Origin: Croceivirga sp.
GTDB lineage: Bacteria; Bacteroidota; Bacteroidia; Flavobacteriales; Flavobacteriaceae
Direction of reading: 5' to 3'
Assembly (NCBI GenBank): GCA_028284935.1
Contig: JANQQQ010000039.1
Location: 124,001-188,000, forward strand
Length of the DNA stretch: 64,000 nt
Positions within the stretch are counted from its first letter, which is position 1; the number at the start of each line of letters is the position of its first letter. Shown here in pieces: positions 1 through 8,380 of the stretch. Under the pieces are notes generated by a model. The model saw only the letters and a list, made by a program, of their open reading frames with translations. It had not been told where the DNA came from and searched no databases. Made by a program: the position numbers and the translations under genes.

Positions 1-69
1 TTCATCTGCTGCTTCCCCTAGAATTTTGAAAATAGGATGGTCTATGGCCGATTTATGGTACATTTTCAT
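1..69 (-). CDS. Probable CCA-adding tRNA nucleotidyltransferase, N-terminus only
   Basis: The window's left edge cuts this minus-strand gene, so only the first 23 codons are visible, starting at the ATG at 69. The peptide begins MKMYHKSAIDHPIFKILGEA. As I remember the family, the 'HPIFKI' opening resembles flavobacterial CCA-adding enzymes, where it precedes the GGFVRD nucleotidyltransferase motif; that motif would lie outside the window. It has its own well-formed promoter at 77-106, so it need not be co-transcribed with the glycosyltransferase cluster upstream. The call rests on a short peptide and could be wrong. Confidence 0.5.
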   Translation of the reverse strand, partial: MKMYHKSAIDHPIFKILGEAADE

Positions 70-76
70 GGAAAAG

Positions 77-106
77 CAAAGTTAGTTGCTAAATCAATGC
101 GCCAAA
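77..106 (-). promoter_or_regulatory. Bacteroidota-type promoter for the gene at the left edge
   Basis: On the minus strand the sequence reads TTTG (103-106), an 18-base spacer, then TAACTTTG (77-84). This fits the Bacteroidota sigma-70 consensus TTTG-N17-20-TAnnTTTG. The start codon at 69 lies 7 bases beyond the -7 element, so the leader would be extremely short. Confidence 0.65.
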
Positions 107-117
107 AACATCCAATT

Positions 118-1221
118 TTATTTTTGGGGAAAGAATACGGCCTCGTAACGCTTCATCATATGATTTAGACTGAATTCCCCTGCCATTCTTTCACGTTGTT
201 TATTGGGGTCAAAAGCGATGGTGCCATTTGCTAGGTCCTTTATTCCTTGAGCCATTGCGTTTACGTCCTCAACTTCCGTAAGTATCCCGTATTCACTGTC
301 ACCCAAAAGTTCGTCACTTCCGGGCGCCTTGGTAGCCACAATAGGTTTTCCAAAGCTCATGGCCTCATTTAAGACATTGGCCAAACTCTCCGATCTGGAG
401 CTCAAAAGAAAGATATCAATTCCCCGCCAGAAGGCCTCCATGTTGTTTTCATAGCCCAAAAAGTGAATCCGTGGCATAACGTCTTGATTGTCTTCTATCA
501 GTTTATCCATATCTAAATCAAATCCTCCGCTACCCACATGTACAATATGAAAACTATTCGGTAATTCCCTAGCGATATCAGGTAACAAATCAAACCCTTT
601 TCGGTAGTTGAGCCAACCTATGCACCCTACGATTGTACTGTCTTTATCAAGATTCAACCTTTTCCTAAAGTCAATGGCATCACCTTTCAATTCCGGTAGC
701 TCCACACCCGTGTAAATCTGAATAATATTTGTTTCATCAAAATAATCCGTGGTCGTTGTCAAATGTCTTTTCAGTGCCTGACAATTTACTATCATTTTAG
801 CTTTTAAGGTTCTAAAAACGGTATGGTATTTTAAGCCCTTTCTGACTTTCCTCCTATTTCCCAGATATAATATCCTATTAGGTACCTTGGCAATGGCAGC
901 GGCGGCCGTGACTAGCCACCAATCCCGTTTAAGTGGACAGAAAACCGTATGGGGCTTTACTTTTTTTAAAAACTTTACATAGTTCATTAAAACAAAAACA
1001 TTTAAATCTCCCCCGCGTTTGTTGACATTTTTTATGTGAACGTTTTTCAAGCCATCAAAACGTTCCTTGAATTTGTTTTTTAACAGGACTACGTGAACCT
1101 GATATCCGTTTTCACCAAAATATTTGGCACGAAGCCTCACATTTTTTTCAATACCACCCCATCCTTTTGTAGCGCAAAATATCACAAGGGTATTGTTTGC
1201 TTTGTCATTGAATGCTGTCAT
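118..1221 (-). CDS. Glycosyltransferase family 4 (GT-B fold)
   Basis: This 367-residue cytosolic protein transfers a sugar from a nucleotide donor onto a growing glycan. The N-terminus has the acceptor-domain loop 'TKGWGGIEKNVR' typical of GT4 enzymes. The donor domain carries the E-x7-E motif in 'SRSESLANVLNEAMSFGKP' (about residues 278-296), followed by 'PGSDELLG'. No signal peptide or membrane span is visible. It is the last gene of a six-gene minus-strand cluster and overlaps the GT2 gene before it by 4 bases, which suggests translational coupling. Sugar and linkage cannot be read from sequence. Surface polysaccharide or LPS core assembly is inferred from the neighbours. Confidence 0.88.
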   Translation of the reverse strand: MTAFNDKANNTLVIFCATKGWGGIEKNVRLRAKYFGENGYQVHVVLLKNKFKERFDGLKNVHIKNVNKRGGDLNVFVLMNYVKFLKKVKPHTVFCPLKRDWWLVTAAAAIAKVPNRILYLGNRRKVRKGLKYHTVFRTLKAKMIVNCQALKRHLTTTTDYFDETNIIQIYTGVELPELKGDAIDFRKRLNLDKDSTIVGCIGWLNYRKGFDLLPDIARELPNSFHIVHVGSGGFDLDMDKLIEDNQDVMPRIHFLGYENNMEAFWRGIDIFLLSSRSESLANVLNEAMSFGKPIVATKAPGSDELLGDSEYGILTEVEDVNAMAQGIKDLANGTIAFDPNKQRERMAGEFSLNHMMKRYEAVFFPQK

Positions 1222-1994
1222 AATTTATTGTATTCTTTGGTTAGTCTCTTCATTTCCTTGCATCGGGACCAAACTCCCAAAGCATTTAGATAACATATTA
1301 TGATTCCTTTTTTTCCGTCCAAAAACCCTAAACGAAGCAAGTAGTGATTGAGGAATTTATAAGTAGGCCGAAAAATAATATGGTGCCATTTGGTTCTTTT
1401 GCCCTTTCTAAATTCCTCCTTGGCCTTCATCTGACCATACTTGACCATTTTTGATTTATAGCTGTCATAATTCGAGTAGGAGTAATGGATCAATCTATTC
1501 TTTAAGGTTCTGGAAGTACCATCCACTATCAATGTTTCGTGAACGATACGGTCTTTTGCGAATTTTACCTTACTCTTTTTGAAAAGGCGGTAATTTTTGT
1601 CGGTTTGCCAACCGCTAAATCGAAGTATGCTATCCTTGAACATAAACGTTCTTAAAAAGTAATATGCAGAAGCCGTTTCCTTTTCTGTTTGTACAATACC
1701 CAGAATCTCTTGCCTTAAGGGATTAGGTATACGTTCATCCGCGTCCAAAAAAAGAATCCAATCATAGGTTGCTTTGGTCAACGCAAATTGTTTTTGGTCT
1801 GTATAATTTTTAAAAGATCTCTGAAAACTTTTTACCTGTTTGAATGTGCCAACAATTTCCATTGTTCTGTCGGTACTAAAAGAATCCACCACTATTATTT
1901 CATCGGTAAAACTTAAATTTTCCAAGACCTCTCGAATATTCTTCTCCTCATTGAAGGTAATGAGCAAAGCCGATATTTTTTTAGTATTGCCCAT
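1218..1994 (-). CDS. Glycosyltransferase family 2, WaaE/KdtX-like
   Basis: This 258-residue GT-A fold enzyme starts with the family hallmark 'ALLITFNEEKNI', then 'DEIIVVDSFSTD' and the metal-binding 'FLDADERIP' (DxD-like). The middle 'WQTDKNYRLF' and 'VHETL' elements match the WaaE/KdtX group, which adds a hexose to the LPS inner core. It is paralogous to the GT2 gene at 5502-6314: both share the VVDSFSTD, LFxDADE, FSGWQ and C-terminal 'CYLNAL' blocks. It overlaps the preceding GT4 gene by 14 bases and the following one by 4. Acting on LPS core is inferred from subfamily resemblance only. Confidence 0.85.
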   Translation of the reverse strand: MGNTKKISALLITFNEEKNIREVLENLSFTDEIIVVDSFSTDRTMEIVGTFKQVKSFQRSFKNYTDQKQFALTKATYDWILFLDADERIPNPLRQEILGIVQTEKETASAYYFLRTFMFKDSILRFSGWQTDKNYRLFKKSKVKFAKDRIVHETLIVDGTSRTLKNRLIHYSYSNYDSYKSKMVKYGQMKAKEEFRKGKRTKWHHIIFRPTYKFLNHYLLRLGFLDGKKGIIICYLNALGVWSRCKEMKRLTKEYNKL

Positions 1995-3069
1995 GTAATA
2001 AATATGCTTCTATTTCTTTCAAATTCTTGTTCCTGTCAAAATTCTGTGTTATGTGCGCCAAACCTTTTTCTGCCATTTGGTTGGACAAGCTAGGGTTATG
2101 GTACAATTTTTCAACAGCATCCGCAAAATCATTTAAGTCATTCATTTTAACCAAAAAGCCTGTTTTTCCGTGAATGACCAATTCCGGATTACTGCTGACA
2201 TCAAATGCTACGATAGGTTTTTTACAAAGTGCAGCTTCTGCCAGTACATATCCAAAACCTTCCCACAGGGAGGGTAGTACAAAAACATCTCCTTTGGAAA
2301 TAAAATCAAAGGGATGTTCAATAAATCCAGCAAGTTCTACCCGATCTTCTACACCCAATTCCGAGATTTTTTGCTGTAACGCTTCTTTAAGTCTTCCATT
2401 TCCGCCAATATATGTTTTAATGGGCAGCCCTCTATTTTTTAATTCCTTCGCCAGGTAAATCAAAAATTGCTGATTTTTTTGTACCTCAAGCCTCCCTAAG
2501 TTGATTAAGGTGAAGCCAGTTTCTTTACTAAGACTTTCCGATTTTTCCCTGGGCTTTTCTGAGAGGTCGATTCCATTGTATAAGACCTTGATCTTTTCTT
2601 TGGGAAATAGATTGGGATTCCTTTGGAGGACCGTTCTTTTTGTTGCTAGGGAATTGGCCAACACCTCAGTAATAATATATTTGAAGTAATAACGATTGAG
2701 AAAAGTGTTTTTTATAGGAATGGCACTTCCCCTTCTGTAAATAATTCTCTTTATCCCAATCGCTTTGGCGCAGGCCCCCGCAATTTTAATATCACGGGAA
2801 AGGTTCATTACTATGGTATCAATGGTGTATTTTCTGAGTGCCCTTCTCAGCGCGATGTGTTTCAAGGGGTTTAAAAAACTAGTATTGGATATTTCTATGG
2901 AGATGCATGGAATATCCGTTTCCTTTAGTTTTTCCAAGAGTACACTTTTTACGTGTGCAACCACTAAGACTTGGTGGCCATTCCCGTGAAGAAAAGAACT
3001 GGCATCCAAATGCCACTTTTCGCCGCCGCCCCAAGCTATGGCCGTATTGAAAAAACAGACACAACCCAC
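1981..3069 (-). CDS. Glycosyltransferase family 4 (GT-B fold)
   Basis: This 362-residue enzyme starts with GTG; no nearby ATG fits, and the N-terminal strand and loop 'NTAIAWGGGEKW' begin at once. The donor-binding domain has 'NLGRLEVQKNQQFLI' (about 190-205) and the E-x7-E motif 'PSLWEGFGYVLAEAALCKKP' near residue 265, followed by 'SSNPELV'. Its start shares one base with the stop of the preceding GT4 gene, and it overlaps the next GT2 by 14 bases, so it is embedded in a tightly packed operon. Acceptor and donor are unknown. Confidence 0.88.
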   Translation of the reverse strand: MGCVCFFNTAIAWGGGEKWHLDASSFLHGNGHQVLVVAHVKSVLLEKLKETDIPCISIEISNTSFLNPLKHIALRRALRKYTIDTIVMNLSRDIKIAGACAKAIGIKRIIYRRGSAIPIKNTFLNRYYFKYIITEVLANSLATKRTVLQRNPNLFPKEKIKVLYNGIDLSEKPREKSESLSKETGFTLINLGRLEVQKNQQFLIYLAKELKNRGLPIKTYIGGNGRLKEALQQKISELGVEDRVELAGFIEHPFDFISKGDVFVLPSLWEGFGYVLAEAALCKKPIVAFDVSSNPELVIHGKTGFLVKMNDLNDFADAVEKLYHNPSLSNQMAEKGLAHITQNFDRNKNLKEIEAYLLHGQY

Positions 3070-4178
3070 TAAAGAATGGATTTGTAAAGTTTTATAAGAC
3101 CTTCACTCACGCTCTTATCCGAGAAGCGTTGTACATAGTTATACCCTTTTTTAGCCAAAAGCCTTCGTTCCACTGGGTGTGAGAATACCCAACGTAACTT
3201 CTCCCTAATTTCTTTAATGTCATAGGGCTCAATGTAAATGGCATCAGGTCCTGCCGCCTCTGGAAAGCAGCTGCCCCTAGTTACAATAACTGGAATTTTA
3301 CTGTACATGGCTTCGATAATAGGTATCCCAAAACCCTCGCAAACGGAAGGGTAACAAAAAACTGTTGCATTTTGGTATGTCATTGCCAGCTCATTGGCAT
3401 CAATTCCCCTTAGAAAGGTAATCTGATTTTTTAGTCGGTTCCTTTCAATATAACGATGCACCTTTATCGCATAGCTCTTCTCTCCGCCGACCAACACCAA
3501 GTGATAAGGTGTTCCTTTGATTGCCTTAACCAGTGACAATGCGTTTTTGCGTTCCTGAATTGTACCTACATTGATAATGTATTCGTCGGGCAGACCAAAT
3601 TTTGTTTTGGTGGTTTCCAATTCTTCTTCAGAATAGTCCTTTTTAAACGCATCATTGCAACCCTGATATATGACCGTAATCTTATTGGCAGGTACCTTAA
3701 AAAACTTAATAATATCCAGTTTGGTCTGTTCGCTAATGGCAATGACATGATTTGCTGTATTAACGGCGTATTGAAATTTAAATCTATAAATAATTCTATC
3801 CCAAATATTATAAAAATGGGGATGACTCAAGAAGATGAGGTCATGAATTGTAACGATTTTGGGAATGGTGTTTTGTTTAATTTGAATGGGTATTTCACCC
3901 GAGAGACCGTGATAACCGTCCAGTTTAAGGTTTTTAATTTTACCCCATTGTCCAAAAAGTCTCCAAAGCGATGTGAAATTTTTCCAAATGCCTGTTGGAT
4001 AAACAATTTGGGACTTTTCCATGGCCACCAAAGATTCCAATCTTGACTTCTTTGTATTGAACAAATGAAACTCTGCAATAGAGGAATGCTCGGTCAGTAT
4101 ACGAATAATGTCCCTTCCATAATTGCCCAGCCCTGTCTGGTTGTGGAAAATTCGTTTGGCATCATAGCCTATCTTCAT
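3069..4178 (-). CDS. Glycosyltransferase family 4, mannosyltransferase-like
   Basis: This 369-residue GT-B enzyme opens with 'IGYDAKRIFHNQTGLGNYGR', the nucleotide-sugar/acceptor loop seen in GT4 enzymes of O-antigen mannosyltransferase type. Further marks are 'VTIHDLIFL', 'AISEQTK', 'NVGTIQERKN' and the E-x7-E signature 'CEGFGIPIIEAM' (about 280-291), followed by 'GSCFPEAAGPDA'. The loop and 'IHDL' make a mannosyl- or related transferase plausible, but specificity is inference. It begins 69 bases after the stop of the preceding gene in the cluster and is translationally linked to the next gene through a one-base stop/start overlap. Confidence 0.88.
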   Translation of the reverse strand: MKIGYDAKRIFHNQTGLGNYGRDIIRILTEHSSIAEFHLFNTKKSRLESLVAMEKSQIVYPTGIWKNFTSLWRLFGQWGKIKNLKLDGYHGLSGEIPIQIKQNTIPKIVTIHDLIFLSHPHFYNIWDRIIYRFKFQYAVNTANHVIAISEQTKLDIIKFFKVPANKITVIYQGCNDAFKKDYSEEELETTKTKFGLPDEYIINVGTIQERKNALSLVKAIKGTPYHLVLVGGEKSYAIKVHRYIERNRLKNQITFLRGIDANELAMTYQNATVFCYPSVCEGFGIPIIEAMYSKIPVIVTRGSCFPEAAGPDAIYIEPYDIKEIREKLRWVFSHPVERRLLAKKGYNYVQRFSDKSVSEGLIKLYKSIL

Positions 4179-4247
4179 GGTTTTGGAACATTTAAGCGGT
4201 AAAACTAAGCATAATACCTTGTCAAAAAAAAGCCTTTGATTTTCTAA

Positions 4248-5294
4248 CTACTCCCTTAATATAAATTCAAGGTAGTGGTTCTTTTGAAAACTAAAATGCC
4301 ATTTTTCACTCCCGTAAAAGTGTTTTGTACATGGAAAGGTGTTTAAGCTATCCAGAAAATCATATAGGGTGCTTTCATCATAAAAAATTGAGTTTTCACT
4401 CAAATCTGGTAATGAACTATAGAATTTATGGGTGAGCATTGGTTTCTTGTAGGCAAACGCCATATTGAAGCTACCGGAAATTTTGTGGTTTAAGTAGTCG
4501 TCGTTCAATGTGAGCAGAGGCATAACAAAATCTGCCTTCGCTATATGGGCGTGAAATGTTTCATTACCAATGAACCTTTCAAAAGTGACAAAATAATGGT
4601 TCAGTTTTCTTTTTGATATCTCTTCCAAGAGTTTTCTCCCATCTTCAAAGGTGTCATTTAATTTGCCCAATAAAATAATTTTCAACTTCGCTATTGGAGG
4701 TTGACCAAAGAGGCTATCCATTAATCTCAAATAGTCCCTTCTTTTAAAATCTATGGACCCTGGAATAACCAACCAGGTCTCATCTTCTGGTTTTTCCAAG
4801 CGAGAAGTGTATTCTGGAAAGTAAATAGGGTAAAAGCTTTGTATTTGAATGGTCTTTTTTAAGTTGGGAGGCTTTGTCAAATGATCATTAAGAACAAAAT
4901 ACCGCTTGATTTTGGTAGAAATCAAACGTTGTGTAAAACTTGATTCCAGTTTTTTGGTGTTGTGGAGGACACCAAGACAATCAACGGAGTAAAAATTCAA
5001 GAGGAGTACTAAGTTTCGAAGTAACTTACTTGAACTTGCCGTGTTAAATACCAGTCTATCGTATTTGCCCAAAGTTTTTGCAAGACTAAGGGCGTATATC
5101 CACTTTTTGAAAAATCCCTTTACAGGCTTGATTTCAAAAACTTGTTTTTTGTCCAATCCATACCCATCGATCAGAAATGCCACTTTTGGATTCAGATATA
5201 AATGGAGATTTGGGTTATCTACACCAATAAATTGAACTTGACTATACAGGCATTCTTCATGACTTTCACTTAATTCAATTAAGGCAATTTTCAT
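4248..5294 (-). CDS. Putative GT-B glycosyltransferase, unassigned family
   Basis: I do not recognise a named family for this 348-residue protein. It sits inside a glycosyltransferase cluster and has a GT-B-like layout: an N-terminal half with 'YDRLVFNTAS' and 'VLGVLHN'-type strands, then a second half starting 'WLVIPGSIDFKRRDY', which resembles the donor-domain entry of GT4 enzymes, with 'ILLGKLND' and 'KADFVMPLLTLND'. The canonical E-x7-E motif is not obvious. An in-frame GTG at 5303 could start it, but the ATG at 5294 is preferred because MKIALIEL begins the first strand. A possible -7 element, TAGATTTG, lies at 5320-5327 on the minus strand. Confidence 0.6.
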   Translation of the reverse strand: MKIALIELSESHEECLYSQVQFIGVDNPNLHLYLNPKVAFLIDGYGLDKKQVFEIKPVKGFFKKWIYALSLAKTLGKYDRLVFNTASSSKLLRNLVLLLNFYSVDCLGVLHNTKKLESSFTQRLISTKIKRYFVLNDHLTKPPNLKKTIQIQSFYPIYFPEYTSRLEKPEDETWLVIPGSIDFKRRDYLRLMDSLFGQPPIAKLKIILLGKLNDTFEDGRKLLEEISKRKLNHYFVTFERFIGNETFHAHIAKADFVMPLLTLNDDYLNHKISGSFNMAFAYKKPMLTHKFYSSLPDLSENSIFYDESTLYDFLDSLNTFPCTKHFYGSEKWHFSFQKNHYLEFILRE

Positions 5295-5501
5295 TTGCGT
5301 CACAGGATTCTTGGATACACAAATCTAAACTATTCAAGAATTGAATGATTCATTCATGATGGCATAAATTGGAAAATGGGGCCGATGGTCATTTCGAATC
5401 GTAGCAGTTCTGTAAATGTATATAAATCCCTTGATCAAAGCCGTTTCAGTAGGAATGCACCTCTGTGTAGATGGGTTCCGTCATTTACGGGAAAACGAAG
5501 G

Positions 5502-6314
5502 TTAGGCCAATTCGTGCTTTCGGATCATTTTGGCCAAGACAGGGGAACGATGCAATTGTTCCAAGCGGCGTAATTCATGATAGCGCTTGTAAACACTTAG
5601 CGCGTTCAGGTAACAGACATTAATACCCCTTCTTTCATCGAGAAAACCAAAACGAACCACGTAATTGTAGAAAAATCTCCATGTGGTTTTGGTCCACATT
5701 TTCAAATAGTTAAAGCGCTTTCCCTTCTGTAACTCTTCTTGCGCCTTAAGGATTCCGTAATGGAGCATTTTGTTTTTATAATCATCAAAATCCTTATAAC
5801 AATAGTGCGTTAATCTTTCCTTGAACTTGCCGGATTTGCCATCAACTTGCAAGGTTTCATGTACCAATCGCTCACTTGTAAAATGCACCTTACTTTTTCG
5901 AAAAAGCCTATGGTTCTTATCGCTCTGCCAACCACTAAAATGTAAGGGTTTGTTTTGATACATAAACTTTCTGTAGAACCAATAGGCCTCGCAGCCGTTC
6001 TCTTGATTAATTGTTTCAAGGATTTCCCTCTTTAATCCACAAGGTACTACTTCGTCAGCATCCACAAACAATATCCAATCGTGGGAAGCCAATTTTAACG
6101 CGTGGGATTTTTGATCCGTAAAATTGAAGAAAGGACGTTGAATTACCTCAACTTTGGGGTGTTCCAATAAGAATTCATAGGTACCGTCGGTACTGAAAGA
6201 ATCCACAACAATGATTTCATCAGCAAAAGAAATGGACTCAATACACTTTTCAATGTAGCCCATCTCATTGTAGGTGATGATCAGTGCTGACAATTTTTGC
6301 TTTGGGGTGCTCAA
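5502..6314 (-). CDS. Glycosyltransferase family 2, WaaE/KdtX-like (paralogue)
   Basis: This is the first gene of the cluster: a 270-residue GT2 enzyme with 'ALIITYNEMGYI', 'EIIVVDSFSTDGTYEF' and the metal-binding 'LFVDADEVVP'. The 'FSGWQSDKNHRLF' and 'VHETLQVDG' elements match the WaaE/KdtX group. It is clearly paralogous to the GT2 at 1218-1994, sharing the C-terminal 'GFLD..RGI..CYLNAL' block. The start is TTG, with no usable ATG before the first conserved strand. TAGTTTTG at 6349-6356 (minus) is a candidate -7 element. The 207-base gap to the next gene suggests that gene may have its own promoter. Confidence 0.85.
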   Translation of the reverse strand: MSTPKQKLSALIITYNEMGYIEKCIESISFADEIIVVDSFSTDGTYEFLLEHPKVEVIQRPFFNFTDQKSHALKLASHDWILFVDADEVVPCGLKREILETINQENGCEAYWFYRKFMYQNKPLHFSGWQSDKNHRLFRKSKVHFTSERLVHETLQVDGKSGKFKERLTHYCYKDFDDYKNKMLHYGILKAQEELQKGKRFNYLKMWTKTTWRFFYNYVVRFGFLDERRGINVCYLNALSVYKRYHELRRLEQLHRSPVLAKMIRKHELA

Positions 6315-6406
6315 ATCAGCTTTTTTTGGTTACGTTCTGTTGGTGCAACAAAACTATAACATCAAAACTTATAATAAATTGTTTTAATGTTTTCTTTTCT
6401 TACAAG

Positions 6407-7225
6407 CTACACCGCAACATCGTACTCCCTTAAGGCATCGTTCAAGGAGGTTTTTTTATTGGTACTTTCTTTACGCTCTCCAATAATCAAGGCGCAGGAG
6501 ACCTGAAATTGACCCGCGTTGAATTCCTTGGTGTAACTACCTGGTATAACAACTGAGCGGGCGGGAACCCTACCTTTTATTTCAAATGGTTCATCACCGG
6601 TAACGTCAATAATCTTAGTGGAGGCAGTCAATACTACATTGGCTCCCAGAACAGCTTCCTTTTCCACTCGAACCCCTTCAACGACAATGGAACGTGACCC
6701 AATGAAGACATTATCTTCAATAATGACAGGTGCCGCTTGAAGGGGCTCCAAAACGCCACCAATGCCCACTCCACCACTAAGATGTACATTTTTGCCAATT
6801 TGGGCACAACTACCCACTGTAGCCCATGTATCCACCATGGTACCTTCATCCACATAGGCACCAATGTTGACATAGCTTGGCATTAAGATGGTGCCTGGGG
6901 AAATGTAGGCTCCGTGCCTAGCAACAGCATGCGGGACCACCCTAATGCCTTTTTCCTGATAACCACGCTTAAGTGGAATTTTATCGTGGTACTCAAAAAT
7001 ACCGGCTTCCAAGACCTCCATCTTTTGAATGGGAAAGTAAAGTACTACGCCCTTTTTTACCCATTCATTGATTTTCCATCCATCGGCTGTTGGTTCGGCA
7101 CATCGTAGTTTACCTAAGTCAATGAGGTTGATTATTTCCCTAATGGCTTCCCGGGTATTTTCATCTTTCAGTAACTCCCTGTTTTCCCATGCCTCTTCTA
7201 CACTATTTTTAAGTTCTGTCATCAT
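6407..7225 (-). CDS. dapD: 2,3,4,5-tetrahydropyridine-2,6-dicarboxylate N-succinyltransferase
   Basis: DapD transfers succinyl from succinyl-CoA to tetrahydrodipicolinate in the lysine/diaminopimelate pathway that feeds peptidoglycan synthesis. The 272 residues match the usual length. An N-terminal helical domain is followed by a left-handed beta-helix of hexapeptide repeats from about residue 100 ('ARHGAYISPGTILMPSYVNIG', split here as ARHGAYISPG and TILMPSYVNIG) through 'VHLSGGVGIGGVLEP', 'DNVFIGSRSIVVEGV' and 'GANVVLTAS'. These are the DapD-specific blocks, with CoA bound along the helix in the known trimer. Two adjacent ATGs at 7225 and 7222 could both start it. The intergenic region shared with ruvX carries divergent -7 elements. 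Confidence 0.95.
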   Translation of the reverse strand: MMTELKNSVEEAWENRELLKDENTREAIREIINLIDLGKLRCAEPTADGWKINEWVKKGVVLYFPIQKMEVLEAGIFEYHDKIPLKRGYQEKGIRVVPHAVARHGAYISPGTILMPSYVNIGAYVDEGTMVDTWATVGSCAQIGKNVHLSGGVGIGGVLEPLQAAPVIIEDNVFIGSRSIVVEGVRVEKEAVLGANVVLTASTKIIDVTGDEPFEIKGRVPARSVVIPGSYTKEFNAGQFQVSCALIIGERKESTNKKTSLNDALREYDVAV

Positions 7226-7236
7226 TGAATTTTGCG

Positions 7237-7305
7237 CAAATATAGGAGTACCGTGGCAATCCCGTACCCAATTTTAAGGGTGTAACATTTTTAGGATTAT
7301 TTTTG
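7237..7305. promoter_or_regulatory. Divergent promoter region between dapD and ruvX
   Basis: On the minus strand TATATTTG (7237-7244) precedes dapD. On the plus strand TATTTTTG (7298-7305) precedes ruvX. Both fit the Bacteroidota -7 consensus TAnnTTTG and sit 12-17 bases before the respective starts. Clear -33 TTTG boxes at the right spacing are not seen, so each assignment is moderate. Confidence 0.45.
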
Positions 7306-7321
7306 CCAAAAATTATTTGGA

Positions 7322-7732
7322 TTGGGAAGGATAATGGCCCTTGACTTTGGAGAGGTGAGAACCGGGATTGCGGTGACCGATGAGTTGCAACTGATTGCCT
7401 CCGGCTTGACTACCGTTAAAACGGGCGAACTTTTTTCTTTTCTCAACGAATATTTGGAAAAAGAAGCGATTGGTTGCATTGTTGTGGGTAAACCCAAACA
7501 AATGGATGGTTCCGAATCTGAATCTGAAGTCCTGATAAAACCCTTTATCCAAAAATTGGAAAGGACATTTCCAGATATCCCCATACAACGGCAGGATGAA
7601 CGATTTACCTCAAAAATGGCATTGGATACCATGATTGCGGGCGGAATGAAAAAGAAAAAAAGACAAAACAAGGCTACGGTGGATAAAATCAGTGCCACCC
7701 TAATTTTACAGGCCTATTTAGACAGAGTTTGA
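7322..7732 (+). CDS. ruvX: Putative pre-16S rRNA nuclease / Holliday junction resolvase-like RuvX (YqgF)
   Basis: This 136-residue RNase H-fold nuclease has the YqgF family marks: 'MALDFGEVRTGIAVTD' at the N-terminus with the catalytic Asp, 'IVVGKPKQMDGSES' in the middle, 'QDERFTSKMA' with the catalytic Glu, and the C-terminal 'VDKISATLILQAYLD' with the final Asp. Family members process the 5' end of 16S rRNA. The TTG at 7322 is chosen over the ATG at 7334 because the resulting MGRI start matches the conserved MGRI(L/M)A opening. It lies two bases upstream of def's ATG, so the two form an operon. Confidence 0.9.
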   Translation: MGRIMALDFGEVRTGIAVTDELQLIASGLTTVKTGELFSFLNEYLEKEAIGCIVVGKPKQMDGSESESEVLIKPFIQKLERTFPDIPIQRQDERFTSKMALDTMIAGGMKKKKRQNKATVDKISATLILQAYLDRV

Positions 7733-7734
7733 GT

Positions 7735-8325
7735 ATGATATTACCAATTGTGGCTTATGGAGATCCGGTTTTACGGAAAAAAGCCAAAGAGATTACTACT
7801 GACCATTCCAATCTAAAGGAATTGGTGGAGAATATGTTCGAGACCATGTACAAGGCTTCCGGAGTGGGATTGGCAGGCCCCCAAGTTGGACTTCCATTAC
7901 GGATATTCGTTATTGACGCTACCCCTTTTGCAGATGATGAAGATCTTTCCCCTGAAGAACAGGCCCAATTAAAGGATTTTAAAAAGGTATTTATAAATGC
8001 CAAAATAGAAGAAGAAGAAGGGAAGGAATGGGTATTTAACGAAGGATGTTTAAGTATACCGGATATACGGGAAGATGTGAATCGTAAGCCCAAAATCAAG
8101 ATTACCTTTCAAGATGAAGCCTTTACCTCTTACACGGAGACCTATGATGGTTTGGCAGCACGTATCATCCAACATGAGTACGATCATATTGAAGGCATTC
8201 TGTTTACGGATAAGTTGTCATCGCTAAAAAAAAGACTTTTGAAGAGTAGATTGGAAAAGATTTCCAAGGGTAAGGTTAACGTGGACTATAAAATGCGGTT
8301 CCCCCAAATCAAAAAGGGGCGTTGA
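7735..8325 (+). CDS. def: Peptide deformylase
   Basis: Def removes the N-formyl group from nascent proteins in the cytosol using a metal ion, usually Fe2+. All three family motifs are present: motif I 'GVGLAGPQ' (residues 43-50, with Gly in place of the commoner Ala), motif II 'EGCLS' near residue 103 with the metal-binding Cys, and motif III 'QHEYDHIEG' with the HExxH-type metal and catalytic residues. The ATG at 7735 gives the usual MILPIVAYGDPVLR start. A TTG two codons earlier overlaps the ruvX stop and is less likely. The length of 196 residues includes the insertion usual in Bacteroidota enzymes. Confidence 0.96.
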   Translation: MILPIVAYGDPVLRKKAKEITTDHSNLKELVENMFETMYKASGVGLAGPQVGLPLRIFVIDATPFADDEDLSPEEQAQLKDFKKVFINAKIEEEEGKEWVFNEGCLSIPDIREDVNRKPKIKITFQDEAFTSYTETYDGLAARIIQHEYDHIEGILFTDKLSSLKKRLLKSRLEKISKGKVNVDYKMRFPQIKKGR

Positions 8326-8350
8326 TATGGCCGCACAAATTTGAAAAATA

Positions 8351-8358
8351 TATTTTTG
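8351..8358 (+). promoter_or_regulatory. Putative -7 element before the DUF5606 gene
   Basis: TATTTTTG matches TAnnTTTG and ends 22 bases before the ATG at 8381. No convincing TTTG lies 17-20 bases upstream, so this is a half-supported promoter. Confidence 0.4.
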
Positions 8359-8380
8359 CACACATAAAATTGCTATTGGA

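Noticed and set aside
5376-5573. Plus-strand ORF of 65 codons between two glycosyltransferase genes
   Set aside because: Half of it lies antisense in the GT2 gene, the peptide has no domain-like features, and no promoter is near; it is most likely chance.
7297-7698. Minus-strand ORF of 133 codons over ruvX
   Set aside because: It is fully antisense to ruvX, whose motifs are intact; its Cys/Phe-rich sequence is typical of a shadow frame.
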